Assembly: GCF_033118175.1 (NCBI RefSeq)
Contig: NC_083692.1
Coordinates: 14,443,501-14,507,500 of the forward strand
Reading direction: 5' to 3'
Source of the DNA: Dama dama
Lineage: Eukaryota > Chordata > Mammalia > Artiodactyla > Cervidae
Length of the DNA stretch: 64,000 nucleotides
Made by a program: the position numbers and the translations under genes. Below are positions 20,819 to 32,744 of the stretch, piece by piece. The notes beneath the pieces were generated by a model. It had not been told where the DNA came from. It saw nothing but the letters and a program-made list of their open reading frames with translations, and made no database searches. Numbering within the stretch: position 1 is the stretch's first letter; every line of letters begins with the position of its first letter.

Positions 20819-21926
20819 TGTTGGGCTGCGATTTGGGAAGATATAACAATTGAAAATTCATGTTTAATTTTTTTCCATCTATCCCCCATTTGCTGGCTGT
20901 GTGTTCGTGCCTGCCCCTATAAGAAACTCTGTGCAACACCAGTTAATCAGATACAACCAACCTACCACCCTATAAGCATCAAGCCTGTATCTGTAGCGGC
21001 ACCATGGTGACCACATCACAAGGAACAGAAAAGAAGGTGCCTAGGCTCTGATAGTTTGGATGGGTCGGGGAGACATGAAGAGAGAGAGAGAGAGAAACTA
21101 TATAGACAGGGACAATACACGGTAAGTGATCTGTTTGTGGTTCTGGAAAGCATGATGGCATTCTGAAGAGCTGAGATGGTCAGAGAAAGAGTGCCAGAGG
21201 GACTGAAGCTTGAATTAAACACCCACAGATGGCCAGAGCTGGGGAGAAGTGATGGAAGCTAAAGGGGAAGCAAATGAGCAGAGCCCCAGAGAACACACTG
21301 CACCTGGGATGCGGAAGGGTCCTGAGTTAGCAGGTCCTGCTTCTGGCAAAGGGTTTCATACACAGGAAGGGAGCTGAGGTTAGGCCAAACTGTGGCTTAC
21401 TGAGTGCCCGACTAAGGAGCCTGGACATTATCCTGTAAGGATATCCTATCACGGTGGGGGGGTGGGTGGGAGACAGAAAAAATGTTTCACTGGGAGCGTG
21501 GCATCTGGAGTCCAGAGTTTAGGGAAGATTTATTTGCGCTTGTACAAAAGATCGTATATCAAGGCCGGCAACACAACAGAGACAACCAGAGAACAAAGAG
21601 AAATTTAATAAGGCTACATGATATAACGCAATATGGCTGCTGGAACGCCCAGGCTCCAGAGTGCCTTACTGCATAGTAACAGGGCAAGGAGGAGGACTCT
21701 AGAGTTGCATGTTCCAGCAGAGCTAAAGTCCAGGGGAAACGATCACTCCTCTCCAGGTGCCAACAAGGGCAACCCTGCTCCACCTCCCTCGTACACTCAC
21801 TCGGCAGTGCTTTTTCCCCAACATCCACGGCTTGTGCAGTTACGCATGTGACAGCTGTCTTCCCCTCCAAACTGTAAGTGTTCAGAAGCAAGGGCCATGC
21901 CTATCTTATTCATGCTATCTGGGCTG
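20819..21926. other. Unique sequence with a GA repeat and a weak ancient repeat
   Basis: An (AG)n run of about 18 bp lies at 21079-21096. At about 21275-21445 the phrase 'aaggagcctggacattatcc' recalls a widespread old mammalian repeat ('gagcttggactttatcc'), but identity is low. A 110-codon minus frame at 21559-21891 has no recognised domain. Confidence 0.4.
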
Positions 21927-22033
21927 CGTGCTTAGTCGCTCAGTCGTGTCCAACTCTTTGCGACCCCATGGACTGTAGCCCACTAGGCTCCTCTGTCCAT
22001 GGGGATTCTCCAGGCAAGAATACTGGAGTGGGT
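21927..22033 (-). mobile_element. Bov-tA SINE fragment
   Basis: Antisense 3' core from 'tgcgtgcttagtcgctcagt' to 'aagaatactggagtgggtga'. The tRNA-like head is missing. Confidence 0.92.
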
Positions 22034-22964
22034 GACTCATGCTATCTACTCAGCCCCTAATAACCCGTGGAGGCTCGATTAAGAGTTTCAGCTTGTATTA
22101 AAGGGGAATGCAGGAGCCAATTAAGCAAGGCTGCTGTATGGATTGAGGGAATGCGGTGAAAAGGAAAGAGAAGTGTGGAAGAAACCGGAGTTTGAACTTA
22201 AGTTCAGTGAAGAAGGTGACTAGTCAAAAGCAGAAAGTATGGACTGAAAGCCCCTCCCTGACATGCCTTCAGGGAGCCGTTCCATCCGTGCTCGGGTACC
22301 TTTAGGTAGGCAACTCTTTGTTATACAACATCATGATCCGCAAATCTCTGACACTGAGCAAATGGATTTAGAAGAGGAACAAGCGATGCTTTGAAACCCG
22401 TGGAAACCATGAAGGCACAAAGCCCCGTCAAATGCACACCTTTGTCTGCACTGGCTCAGACACCTTGCAACATCAAAATTATAGAGGGAGGAAGTATGTA
22501 GGGGCCCTCCTCCCCGTCTCTCTACCATCAAACCAGCTTCCCTGCCTTGATGACTGCGGACAGAAATGTGCAAGGCACCTAGATCTGCCATGCCTTCCTT
22601 TAGGCAGCTGTCTCAGAAATGTTTTATCAACAAGAATAAGCTAAATCTAACAGACAGCCTTGAGGGAAACTTTTAATAAAACTCATTGTGCTCACAAAAA
22701 AAAAAGAAAAGAAAAGAAAAAACAGGGGAAAGGAAAATAGAATTTGCACATACAAATATTTATGAACACAGAAGGAAATAGAGACCTGGGTGGAGTGGGG
22801 GAGGGGGCTGTGAATTACGGGGAAATGGGTTTGGTTGGAAATGTCTTTACTGGTGATTTTAACCTCCTGAACTCTCTGATTATCCCTTCCTAGCCTGGGG
22901 AAAGTTTTTAAATGTCTTCACTGTATCTGACACCTTGGGGCAGCGGAAAGAAGGCAAGGTGGGG
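22034..22964. other. Unique sequence with an A-rich simple repeat
   Basis: An (AAAAG)n-like tract lies at about 22696-22721. The remainder has no recognised repeat or gene. Confidence 0.4.
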
Positions 22965-23120
22965 GTGCAACACCAGCTTGGACTTGAGTCCCAGGAAGGA
23001 TAATTTAGAGCTAGGTGACCTTAGGTGAGATGCTGAATCTCTTTACACTCCCATCAGTGACCTGGGAACACCAGAAGCGCCATCCCGGGGTTACTGTGCA
23101 GATTCAGCTGGAGCGTGTCA
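22965..23120 (+). mobile_element. MIR SINE (diverged)
   Basis: 'cttggacttgagtcccagga', 'gagctaggtgaccttaggtg' and 'gaatctctttacactcccatcagt' follow the MIR order. The 3' end fades around 23120. Confidence 0.55.
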
Positions 23121-23279
23121 CAGGGAAACCCACACCGCGGCCCCAGCACCCAGTGTGAGCTGCCTCTTGCCTGCTTCTTCCTCTCCCTTCCAGACCTCCT
23201 GGAAATTACATAATTAAAAGAAATCACAGGTGCAAGCACTTTCGGTTCCTCTGACCACATGCTAGGTAAATATGAACAG

Positions 23280-23960
23280 CAAGGTAAAGGGTCTTATTTG
23301 GATTATTCTCAAGGCAAATTAATCGAAGCCGAGGTGTCTGGCCAGGAGCAGATAAGGTCAGATCTTACACGGACGACCTCAAGCTGCCCAGAGGCTCCTG
23401 TGTGAAGGAGATTAACACCCACTCCATGCTTCCGGGACCCCAGTAATGGAATACATAATTCATTTCCATCCATGTTTCTCCTCCTGCTGCCAAAATTCAG
23501 ATTTAAGTTTCAAACAGTTTCATTTGTAACTATAATAACCACTAAAATCCCGGCGAGGGCTCCCCCTTCCACCCACGTGGTGTGTGTTTTCTCCGACTCT
23601 CCTGCGGCTGGATTAGCCCCCAGGGAAGCCTGAAGACCCGCGCTGTAACCTTTCTCCGAGCAGGCTGAATAACTAGCTCCACTTACAGCTGGTTATGCAG
23701 CAGCCCTGGAGACACCAGGTAAACACCTGAACCCAGGCAACTGCCAGCTGAAAATCGGAGCCAAGCTTCATCATAAATCCGTTAGCCAACGCAGGCACAA
23801 GCAACCAGTTGTGAAATAAGAGCCTCCGAACTCACTTTTGCTCCTCTGGCAGCTTTTTCCCTCCTCCCTCTAGTCCAAATAAAGCAATGGAGTCAACTGA
23901 ACAGCTAAGCATCCTGCTTGTTATACTGTCAGATTCTATTTCTCACACATTTCTCCTTTA
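23280..23960. promoter_or_regulatory. Repeat-free block, candidate enhancer-like element
   Basis: About 680 bp without a recognised transposon. It carries a GATA-type 'cagataagg' (about 23350), a CACGTG E-box near 23575, CAGCTG E-boxes near 23686 and 23747, and TAAT cores near 23320. Composition is more balanced than the neighbours. These motifs are common by chance; the regulatory call rests on repeat exclusion and motif density and is inference. Confidence 0.3.
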
Positions 23961-24714
23961 CATTTTGTTTAGACCTGATTCCTACTAGGGGATTATACAG
24001 ACAGGAAGCAGGGAGAGTGAGATCAAGTAAGGCCGAACACAGGCAACAGAAGACTGCATTTGTGGAACAGACTTGACCGAGATCATACCCAGAGGACAGC
24101 CCATGTGTGGGGTTGCAGCCTCAGCCCCCCATTAGCAAGAATGCAGACCCACGGCTACCACTCGTGTGTAAGGGGAACTCTTGGGAATTTGGGCAAGGGA
24201 GCGGGACTTAAGACTGAGACACATGTGATGTTCTTTCCTGTGGATAATTACAATCAGCATAGAATAGGAGTTTGTGCTAATCTGGGAGGTGACTTGATAC
24301 ATATTCCTTTAGGCACAAGAAGTGGAATATGCTGGAGATTGAATTATATACTATCCCCCCATGTCCCTCGACTTGTGGGACTGATGAAATAGCACCTGTA
24401 TACCGATCACAAATGCCATGATTGACTGTTCCCTAAGCTCCTAGGAGATAAGCCAATATCATACCCCATCATACCAGGAGACAGAGCCCAAGATTATCAC
24501 TCCACCTCTATCACCCAAGGAGGATGAGAAGGCTTGAGTTTTATCAGTCACCTGCTCAGGTGCCTGAAGATAACAAATGATTTCTAGGAATTTAAGTCCC
24601 AGGTCTCCCCTCTACTTCCAAAGGAGTGCTGCTCTCCTCCTTTGCATCCAGGCTTATCAGAGAACCAGATGGTCTCATTTGCAAGATCACTCAAGGTGAT
24701 GACCTTAAAGACTT
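23961..24714. other. Unique sequence, nothing recognised
   Basis: A 110-codon plus frame (24060-24392) shows no domain. A weak old-repeat flavour near 24300-24420 is too diverged to call. Confidence 0.35.
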
Positions 24715-24893
24715 GCTCCTCCAAACTATGATCCACACACCGGCAGTATCATGGGCCTCTGTCTCCTGGTAGCTTGTCAGAAGTGCAGCATCTGAGTCTC
24801 CATCCCGACCACCAACCTCCACAACTGGAACCTGAATTTTAATGAGATGTCCGGATGACATACATGCACTTTAATTTGTGAGAAGCACTGGCC
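24715..24893 (+). mobile_element. MER5-type hAT relic
   Basis: 'ccaaactatgatccacacac', 'ggtagcttgtcagaagtgca', 'aacctgaattttaatgagat' and 'ttgtgagaagcactggcct' follow the MER5-like order from one degenerate end to the other. Confidence 0.6.
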
Positions 24894-25984
24894 TAGAAAG
24901 AAGCTTGAGGAAGGTCAAGTACAACCTTGTTACGAGGGGCAGCAGCCCATTAAAGAGGGGGCTTTGCCCTCATGGTGCTTGGTTTGGGGACCATAATAAC
25001 CAGGTCCATCCAGCTACAGCACCTCAAGACTCATTCTGTTTTGCTTGCCACACTGGCAGCTCACTTTGACCAAAAGTCCCTGCTACGGTGGGGTGTCAGG
25101 CAGGTGATGATTAACAGTGGTCCCAGGTCAAGGTGGTGCTAATGCCAGCAGTCACACTGAAGAGGCACTGCCTCAAAAACCCAGACAAAATGTGTGGCTA
25201 AGAACTAGGTCAGTGTGCTATGGGGGCAGCAGTTGATTAAGCAGCAGTTGAAGAGAAAGACTCCGTGGATGAGACAAGGCATTTGAGAAGGAGATATTTA
25301 CTGAGAGCCACTCTACTGAAAACACACTTGAGGCTAGAGGGCTTTCTCACTCAGCGATCCATCAATAGCAATCCACCTAAGCAGAGGTCTGAGATCAAAG
25401 CAGGAGGAAAAGACTCCACCAGATCAGTATCACCTGGAGCAAGTTGGGCCTAGCATTCATCCATTCCCGTGGACATCTTCCCTGACTCTTTTCACATCAA
25501 GATCCCAAAATGCTGACATCTGGATTATGCAATGCCAGGTCACCAGTGGTTTCCTCTCCCAGCTCTTTGCTTCCAAATGGAGCCTCTGCTGGTACACCCA
25601 CCCCCATTGACATCCCCTCCTCATTAGATAGGACCACTTGACAGCCTTGATGGTAAGGGTGAATGAAACACATCCAGTTTCCCGATTTTTTGATTAAGGA
25701 CTTAATTGGGTTTGGCTTCTGATTTTGAAATTTTATCCAGGAGCAGAAGCAGGCTTCTTCTTCCACTCCCCTATTCACAAAATTTGGGATGGAATATCCA
25801 GAACCCCCCTGAATCCCATGTGCTACAGGAAAAGCCAACTCTTCCTGTCAGTTCTGGAATTGAGCATGTGAGTCAGGCCTAAGACACCAGCAAATTCCAT
25901 CCCTATGATCACTCTGATTACAGTGATAGGCTCGGAAATAAACATGTGACTTAGGTGGTCCAACTGGCTTGAAACTCCAGGATT
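24894..25984. other. Unique sequence, nothing recognised
   Basis: A 113-codon minus frame at 25497-25838 shows no domain. No repeat could be named. Confidence 0.4.
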
Positions 25985-26292
25985 TTTGTTGAACTGCTAG
26001 AGGAAGAGAGTTACTCTTCTTTATTTACAGGAATCAAGAAGCAGGTCGTCCTGGAAATGGCCATCGGCCGTGTCAGGATCCCAGAGGCAGTAGTCTGCCA
26101 AGAATGAAGCCAACACCCAGAAAGCAAAGCCAAAAAAAAAAAAAAGGGTGAAGTGAGACACCAGTTCTTGGTCATATTATTTGAGTTACTACACTTTTCA
26201 AGAACTGAGCCCATAAATTCCCTTTGTTGTTTAAGGCAGTTGAGCTCAAAGTTCTGTTATTTGCAGCTGAAAGCATCCTAACTGACATATCA
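25985..26292 (+). mobile_element. Probable old LTR-like repeat, 3' part
   Basis: The ending 'ttccctttgttgtttaaggc', 'ttatttgcagctgaaagcat', 'cctaactgacat' is typical of old MaLR-like or related mammalian repeats. An A-run of about 13 lies near 26133. Family is not certain. Confidence 0.5.
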
Positions 26293-26410
26293 GGTGAATA
26301 AATCATTTCTGGCTGGGAAGGAAGATAATGTCTCATGAAAACTCTCTTGGTCTGAGCATATATTAGACCCTCCTGGCTCCCTTCTTCCTCTCCAAATAAA
26401 CTGTCAGATC

Positions 26411-26433
26411 AAATAAATAAATAAATAAATAAA
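26411..26433. repeat. (AAAT)n microsatellite
   Basis: Roughly six AAAT units. Confidence 0.9.
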
Positions 26434-27461
26434 ACCTCTTAGATGAAGAGATTGGCTAGGAACAGAGACGTGGCTGCCTTGCCTTTCTCCATCCCCAGCT
26501 CTACAGAACAATAACCCCAGACCAGTGGTTTTCAATTCTGCTTTCTTTCATCAGGAATGTCCTATCCCCTCCATCTAGGGATTTAAATATCAGAAGCAAA
26601 TTGTCCACCCCTCCCCCCAGCTCTGCCTTTGCCCTCCAAGACTCTACTCCCCCCTTCACTATATTTAAAGCAGAGGTCGGGGGGGAGCCTTATTCTAATC
26701 CCAGCGCAATTCTCTCAGCTCTTTCCTAAGCCCTCCACCTGTGAGATAATTGCTGGCATTTAGGGGAAAAACTCAATAGTAATCATAGACTCACACACAA
26801 AGACACAGAAAGAGGCAGATAAAATGGGAGAAAGAAAAAAATCACAAGCCCAGAATTATCCACACTCCGACACTCATTCTAGAAGTACAATGTGGCCAAC
26901 CACTCTCTACGAGGAATAAAGGCACAGCTTTACAGAACAGGGGTGCATTTCACAATATCATGGTTTATATGGCTCCCACACATAGAGTGAAATAATACAC
27001 ATCTAAAAGTTAAAATGGGTTGTCATCATTTAACTGTATACAAGTCAGACACAGAAAATAAGCAGGTCTGTCGAAAACAGGCTCCTATCTATTGTTTTAA
27101 TGTAACACGAGAATTCTCTTAATCGAGGGTATCCCTTGTTAGGTGATAAACAGGGAGAAAAACATGCTGAGATATTCCTATCCAGTGATCAGAATAAAAT
27201 AAAACCCTGTGAATCATGCATTTGGCCCCACTATCAACTCAGGCTAAGATGTCAACCACACTTCTAGCTTTTGGTTTATGGATGCCAACTCAAAATTAAA
27301 CCCCTTAAAACAAAAATTACAACAAAAATTCATGCATAACGAATAGGTTTAAAAGCTTAGATAAATGTGAAACTTGTTTTAAACTACACAAAATACTGCA
27401 AAATACTTTTAGTAAAGTCTCATATACTTTCTTTAGGGTTTGCTATATTCCTTGGAATTTG
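26434..27461. other. AT-rich unique sequence
   Basis: No repeat or gene recognised. Open frames are short. Confidence 0.4.
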
Positions 27462-27598
27462 GTATAACACTGTGTATCTCAAATTTGCCTGATCATAAGA
27501 ATAATGTATACCTGCAGATTCTGTGGTCCAAATAAAACTAAGAGACTTTAGCTTCACAAGTTGCCTGAGTGGTTCTTATGAATTTGAGAAACATTATT
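27462..27598 (+). mobile_element. MER5-like hAT relic (weak)
   Basis: 'gtatctcaaatttgcctgat', 'gattctgtggtccaaataa' and 'cttatgaatttgagaaaca' resemble a MER5-like element with related ends. Divergence is high. Confidence 0.45.
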
Positions 27599-27794
27599 GT
27601 AACTTTGTAGGGTTTTATTTAAAACAAAAATTGTGTATGTATTATAGAAAAAGGAATGAACAGGAACCCACTAACTTATAGAAATCATGGAGGCATTTTG
27701 TTGGTTTGTGTGTTTGAACAAAGGTAAACTGAAGAAGGCTAACAACAGGTGTGACACAGATGATGTAAGAACAGAACACAGCTCACCCACTGGG

Positions 27795-28205
27795 GCAGGG
27801 ACTCACACGGTATCCACAGAACCCCTTTCCCTTTCCTGCTGGGCACACAGCTAAATTACATTCCCCAGCCTCTTTTGCAATTAGATGGGGTCAAGTGATT
27901 GAGTTCTGGCCAACAGTAAGTGCCATACATTACTTCCAGGCTTGACCCTTTAAAAAAAATCCTTCAAGTTCCTCTCTTTCTCTCTCTCCATCTCTGTATC
28001 ATCTCATCATCCCATCTCTCTCTATCTGCCAGTTGAATCCAGTGAAGGACAAGGTTCTAGAAAATGACAAAGCTATGGGAAGTGCCTGAATGTCTGTGTG
28101 GAGCAGAGATTCCCCCCTGCACCACCCACTAATTTGCACTGAATTCTGATTTAAGTGAGAAACTTTTGTCAGTATTAAGCCACATTGTTACAGCAGTTAG
28201 CCTAC
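27795..28205 (+). mobile_element. Probable old LTR-like repeat
   Basis: 'acattccccagcctcttttg', 'gtgattgagttctggccaac', 'cttccaggcttgaccctt' and the ending 'attgttacagcagttagcct' are the usual order of a widespread old mammalian repeat. A (TC)n tract interrupts it near 27978-28025. No coding capacity remains. Confidence 0.55.
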
Positions 28206-28319
28206 CCTAAAACACACCACTACTTTGCTGTATCTCTCTGTTTTATCCTGTCCCCAACACTTGAAAAAAAAATCCACATGTAAATGGATTCCACAGTTCA
28301 AACCCATATTGTGCAAGGG

Positions 28320-28432
28320 TCAACTGTAGTTCTGTAACTAGTTTTGTAAGCTTGGACTTCTGTTTTCTTGTCAGTGTAAATGGTGATAATGCCAGGTATT
28401 CATTCAGAGACTTCTTTAAAGTGAAATGAGAA
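28320..28432 (+). mobile_element. MIR-like fragment
   Basis: 'cttggacttctgttttcttg' and 'gtaaatggtgataatgccag' match a diverged MIR middle part. Confidence 0.4.
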
Positions 28433-29331
28433 ATAAACTAGAAAAGAAAATCTTTGCTTTAGGTCGAAGAGGAATTGGTAGAGAAACGTAAGAATCATTT
28501 CAGACTGGAGAAACTATTGCCAAGAAAGAAAAGGCACTGATCTTTACCTCTAAAACAAACTGCCAAGCAAGGACTGACAGAAGAACCAGTAAATGGAAAA
28601 ACAACCACTCATCTCCAGGGAGAATAGACCTGTCTCTGTCCACTAAATGGATGAAATAAAAAATGTACAAAAGACTTCCGGCTACCCGGTTGGCCAGAAA
28701 GGGCAGAAAGGATGCAAAGGAGAAAATGAGCCTGTAAATTCTCAAATGTATTTTTTCCTATTATTTTTGGAGGAAAGCTGACCAAAACAGGAAGGGATCT
28801 GGAAAGTTGACAAAAATCATTATCCTTCACAAATTACTTTAACCTTGCCTAGGAAGTGACCTTCACACTACCACTGGCTTAATGGCCTCTATTACAACAG
28901 TAGCTGATTTCACCATTAAACAAAGATGCAGAGCACAAGATAATACAACTAAATCACTCTTGTAAATATTTAATATCATGGCCTTTCTTTTTGCCTTTTA
29001 ACAAATCACTATCAAAGCTGAGCACATAGGAGAAAACACATTTATTTATTCTATCCTGGAAAAAAAAGGCTTAGTGCTCATGCATTTTATCTATCCAGCT
29101 CTCCAAATGACTTTGACACTTGAGAGCCCTTGTGAGCAACACAGTCTGAAGGAAGGCAATTTTGTGACAATTTAAGAGCTGATTTCAGGCACTGATCAGC
29201 AGCCCCCAAAGTTGCCTCATGGAAGGGTCCTAAACAACCCATCAGATACATGGCTAACACTGAAGGAGAAATTCATTTTTAAAAGAAAACAAAGACATGA
29301 TATCGACAAAGACAAATACATTCTTACTTGA

Positions 29332-29349
29332 GAAAAAAAATTTTTTTTC
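29332..29349. repeat. Perfect 18-bp A/T palindrome
   Basis: G followed by eight A, eight T and C is self-complementary over 18 bp. It could extrude as a small cruciform or act as rigid, nucleosome-poor DNA; no function is claimed. Confidence 0.9.
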
Positions 29350-30074
29350 CTTTTTAGTTTAAAAAAAAAGTGTAACTAAAATTACTAAACTATTCTTAAA
29401 GGAAGAAAGGAAGTGGAAATTTATTAAGTAACAGTTTGAAAATTAGTCCCAAGTGGATTTCCTCACAGGCATATACTCTGTTATAAACTGTCAACATGGG
29501 AACAGTAAAAAGAAAAAAAAATGAGTATAAAAGCTTTTTTAAGTCAACTGGTGTCACCATCTGACTTCAGCCAAGACGAAGCAGTTGACAGGGCAAGTCC
29601 ATAAGTGGTATAAAGCATTACAGAATCCCGAAAGACAGTGATTTACTGACAACTTCAAAGACTAGGGTTGCATCAGTTCTTAGGGCAGTCAAGTAATTTA
29701 AGAGACAACCTTGCTTAGTATGGGTGTACTCTGGTATCTCCAGGATCTTCCTTGCATAGTATTATTGATAATAATCTCAGCAGCCAATGCAGGATCTGTA
29801 ACAAATGCCACTCATGCATGAAGATGACTAGGACAACTTGGTGGCATCTTAGAATCAACTTCACAGGAGGGGAAAGAAAACAGCTCTAGGAGTCAGAAGT
29901 TCTGGCCAATCCCAACAGCACTATGAAGTATCAGTATAGCAACAAACATAGCACCTATGCCTTCTCAGCATGTTTTGTCATTCACAAAATTACAGTAGGA
30001 AGGACTATAGGAATTTTAAGTTCCCTTTCAACTCTGAAATTATATGCTTCTAAAACTTAGGGAATTAAATCAGC

Positions 30075-30093
30075 TTTTTTTTTTTTTTTTTTT
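30075..30093. repeat. Poly(T) tract
   Basis: About 19 consecutive T. A second T-run lies at 30237-30251. Confidence 0.9.
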
Positions 30094-30374
30094 AAGTATC
30101 TGTCAGCTAAATGTTTTGGTGTTCTTTATCATTCAGATAGCTTTATCAACTAACATAAGGAAATCCCTATATGCAAAGAAAAGAGCAAGCACATCCACTG
30201 AAGATTTAAAGAACAATCAGGCTTTAACAGGATTGCTTTTTTTTTTTTTTTCTAATATAGGAAGTTCTGAAGGAAGAGGCAATGGTTCCACTTTGCAATG
30301 GAGGTGCCCAAGGACCTCCTACTGAAAGTAAAATAGTATCAAGGGTAGGATTGGAGCTGTCCGTGGTACTGAAC

Positions 30375-32393
30375 CAAAAGGCGTCAAGGGATTAGATCTG
30401 ATAGAGTGCCTGAAGAACTATGGAAGGAGGTTCGTGAGGGAGGCTGTGATCAAGACCATCCCCAAGAAAAAGAAATGCAAAAAGGTAAAATGGTTGTCTG
30501 AGGGGGCCTTACAAATAGCTGAAAAAAGAAGAGAAGCTAAAGGTAAAAGAGAAAAGGAAAGGTATACCCATTTGAATGCAGAGTTCCAAAGAATAGCAAG
30601 GCAAGATAAAAAAAAAAAGCCTTCCTCAGCAATCAATGCAAAGAAATAGAGAAAAACAATAGACTGAGAAAGACTAGAAATATCTTCAAGAAAATTAGAG
30701 ACACCAAGGAAACATTTCATGCAAAGATGAGCACAATAAAGAACAGAAATGGTATGGACCTAACAGAAGCAGGAGATATTAAGAAGAGGTGGCAAGAATA
30801 CACAGAAAAACTATACAAAAAAAGATCTTCATGACCCAGATAACCACTATGGTGTGATCACTCACCTAGAGCCAGACATTCTGGAATGTAAAGTCAAGTG
30901 GGCCTTAGGAAGCATCACTACAAATAAATCTAGTGGAAGTGATGGAATTCCAGTTGAGCTCTTTCAAATCCTAAAAGATGATGCTGTGAAAGTGCTGCAC
31001 TCAATATACCAGCAAATTTGGAAAACTCAGCAGTGGCCACAAGACTGGAAAAGGTCAGTTTTTATTCCAACCCCAAAGAAAGGCCAAAGAATGCTCAAAC
31101 TACCACACAATTGCACTCATCTCACACACTAGCAAAGTAATGCTCAAAATTCTCCAAGCTAGGCTTCAATAGTACATGAACCATGAACTTCCATATGTTC
31201 AAGCTGGATTTAGAAAAGGCAGAGGAACCAGAGATCTAATTGCTAACATCCGTTGGATCATTGAAAAAGCAAGAGAGTTTCAGAAAAACATCTACTTCTG
31301 CTTTATTGACTATGCTAAAAGTTTTGACTGTGTGGAACACCACAAACTTTGGAAAATTCTGAAAGAGATGGGAATACCAGACCACCTGACGTGCCTCCTG
31401 AGAAATCTGTATGCAGGTCAAGAAGCAACAGTTAGAACTGGATATGGAACAATGGACTGGCTCCAAACTGGGAAAGGAGTGCATCAAGGCTGTATATTGT
31501 CGCTGTGCTTATTTAACTTATGTGTAGACTACAGCATGTGAAATGCTGGGCTGGATGAAGCACAAGCTGGAATCAAGATTGCCGGGAGAAATATCAATAA
31601 CCTCAGATATGCAGATGACACCGCCCTTATGGTGGAAAGCTAAGAGGAACTGAAGAGACCCTTGATGAAAGTGAAAGAGGAGAGTGAAAAAGTGGGCTTA
31701 AAGCTCAACATTCAGAAAACTAAGATCATGGCATCTGGTCCAATCACTTCATGGCAAATGGATGGGGAAACAATGGAAACAGTGAGGGACTTTATTTTCT
31801 TGCGCTCCAAAATCACTGCAGATGGTGACTTCAGCCATGAAATTAAAAGACGTTTGCTCCTTGGAAGAAAAGCTATGACCAACCTAGAGAGCATATTAAA
31901 AAGTAAAGACATTACTTTGCCAACAAAGGTCCATCTAGTCAAAGCTATGGTTTTTCCAGTAGTCATGTATGGATGTGAGAGTTGGACTATAAAGAAAGCT
32001 GAGCACCAAAGAATTGATGCTTTTGAACTGTGGTGTTAGAGAAGACTCTTGAGAGTCCCTTGGACTGCAAGGCGATCCAACCAGTCCATCCTAAAGGAAA
32101 TCAGTCTTGAATATTCATTGGAAGGACTGATGCTAAGGCTGAAACACCAATACTTTGGCCACCTGATGCAAAGAACTGACTCACTGGAAAAGACCCTGAT
32201 GCTGGGAAAGATTGAAGGTGGAAGGAGAAGGGGATGACAGAGGATGAGATGGTTGGATGGCATCATCGACTCAATGGACATGAGTTTGGGTAAACTCCAG
32301 GAGTTGGTGATGAACAGGGAAGCCTGGCATGCTACAGTCCATGGGGTTGCAAAGAGTTAGATACAACTGAGGGATTGAACTGAACTGAACTTC
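30375..32393 (+). mobile_element. BovB (RTE-type) LINE, 5'-truncated
   Basis: About 2 kb of BovB runs from the end of the endonuclease-RT linker ('agatctgatagagtgcctg') through the reverse transcriptase to the 3' end ('tccatggggttgcaaagagt') and a TGAAC-repeat tail. TGGTACTGAAC at 30364-30374 and TGGCACTGAAC at 32394-32404 match at 10 of 11 bases and probably are the target duplication, which fixes both ends. The endonuclease domain is missing, as expected for incomplete reverse transcription. RTE elements are non-LTR retrotransposons, not viruses. Confidence 0.93.
30434..32237 (+). pseudogene. BovB reverse transcriptase, broken
   Basis: The RT reading frame survives in pieces. One frame runs through 30434-30649 and 30854-31132, and contains the RT N-terminal part with 'SGSDGIPVELFQILKDDAV'. 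A shift, apparently a short deletion near 31083, moves to the frame of 31176-31541, 31662-32039 and 32049-32237. In it, FIDYAKSFD (31302-31328) is the first catalytic-aspartate block, GVHQGCILS is the next conserved block, and YADD (31608-31619) is the active-site motif. In-frame stops follow at 31539-31541, 31641-31643, 32037-32039 and 32235-32237. Catalytic residues are readable but no protein can be made. The region after YADD is the RTE C-terminal part. Confidence 0.9.
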
Positions 32394-32464
32394 TGGCACT
32401 GAACTCTGCTCAGCATTATCAGCTCAGTGATTCCTAGTGCCCGTTCAACCAACAGTGAGTCATT

Positions 32465-32560
32465 TCCACTCTGAGGCAGGCACTGCTATAAGCCCTGAAT
32501 ATGCTATATTGAACACCACAGATACTGCTCCTGATTTTGTGAAGCTTGTATTTATTCTCA
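32465..32560 (+). mobile_element. Ancient interspersed repeat (weak)
   Basis: 'gaggcaggcactgctataag', 'acaccacagatactgctcc' and 'tgtgaagcttgtatttattc' resemble the same old repeat type suspected at 5745-5885. Family is uncertain. Confidence 0.35.
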
Positions 32561-32579
32561 TGGACTACTAATTCCTTAA

Positions 32580-32715
32580 TGTAGTCCATTTTAATTTGCA
32601 CAGCACTTTTACTTGCATAATATCAATTACTAACCAGAACAAACCTACCAAGTAGACATTTTACAGGTAAAGATTAGAAGATCAGAAAGATTAATTTTTC
32701 AAAGTTCCCAGACCC
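32580..32715 (-). mobile_element. MIR-like SINE (diverged)
   Basis: Antisense MIR order: 'gcacagcacttttacttgca', 'gtagacattttacaggtaaa' and 'caaagttcccagac'. High divergence. Confidence 0.5.
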
Positions 32716-32744
32716 TTGGTGACACTAACAAGATGTATTTATGA

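Larger units (their letters stand above)
28433..30374. other. AT-rich unique sequence with homopolymer tracts
   Basis: About 1.9 kb without a recognised transposon. It holds a perfect A8T8 palindrome at 29332-29349 and T-runs at 30075-30093 and 30237-30251. Open frames are short and reflect the composition. Confidence 0.4.

Noticed and set aside
14020..28205. Endogenous retrovirus with coding capacity, suggested by LTR-like pieces at 14.0, 17.05, 26.0 and 27.8 kb
   Set aside because: These are isolated old LTR-type or similar fragments. No paired LTRs, primer-binding site or retroviral coding domains were found between them.
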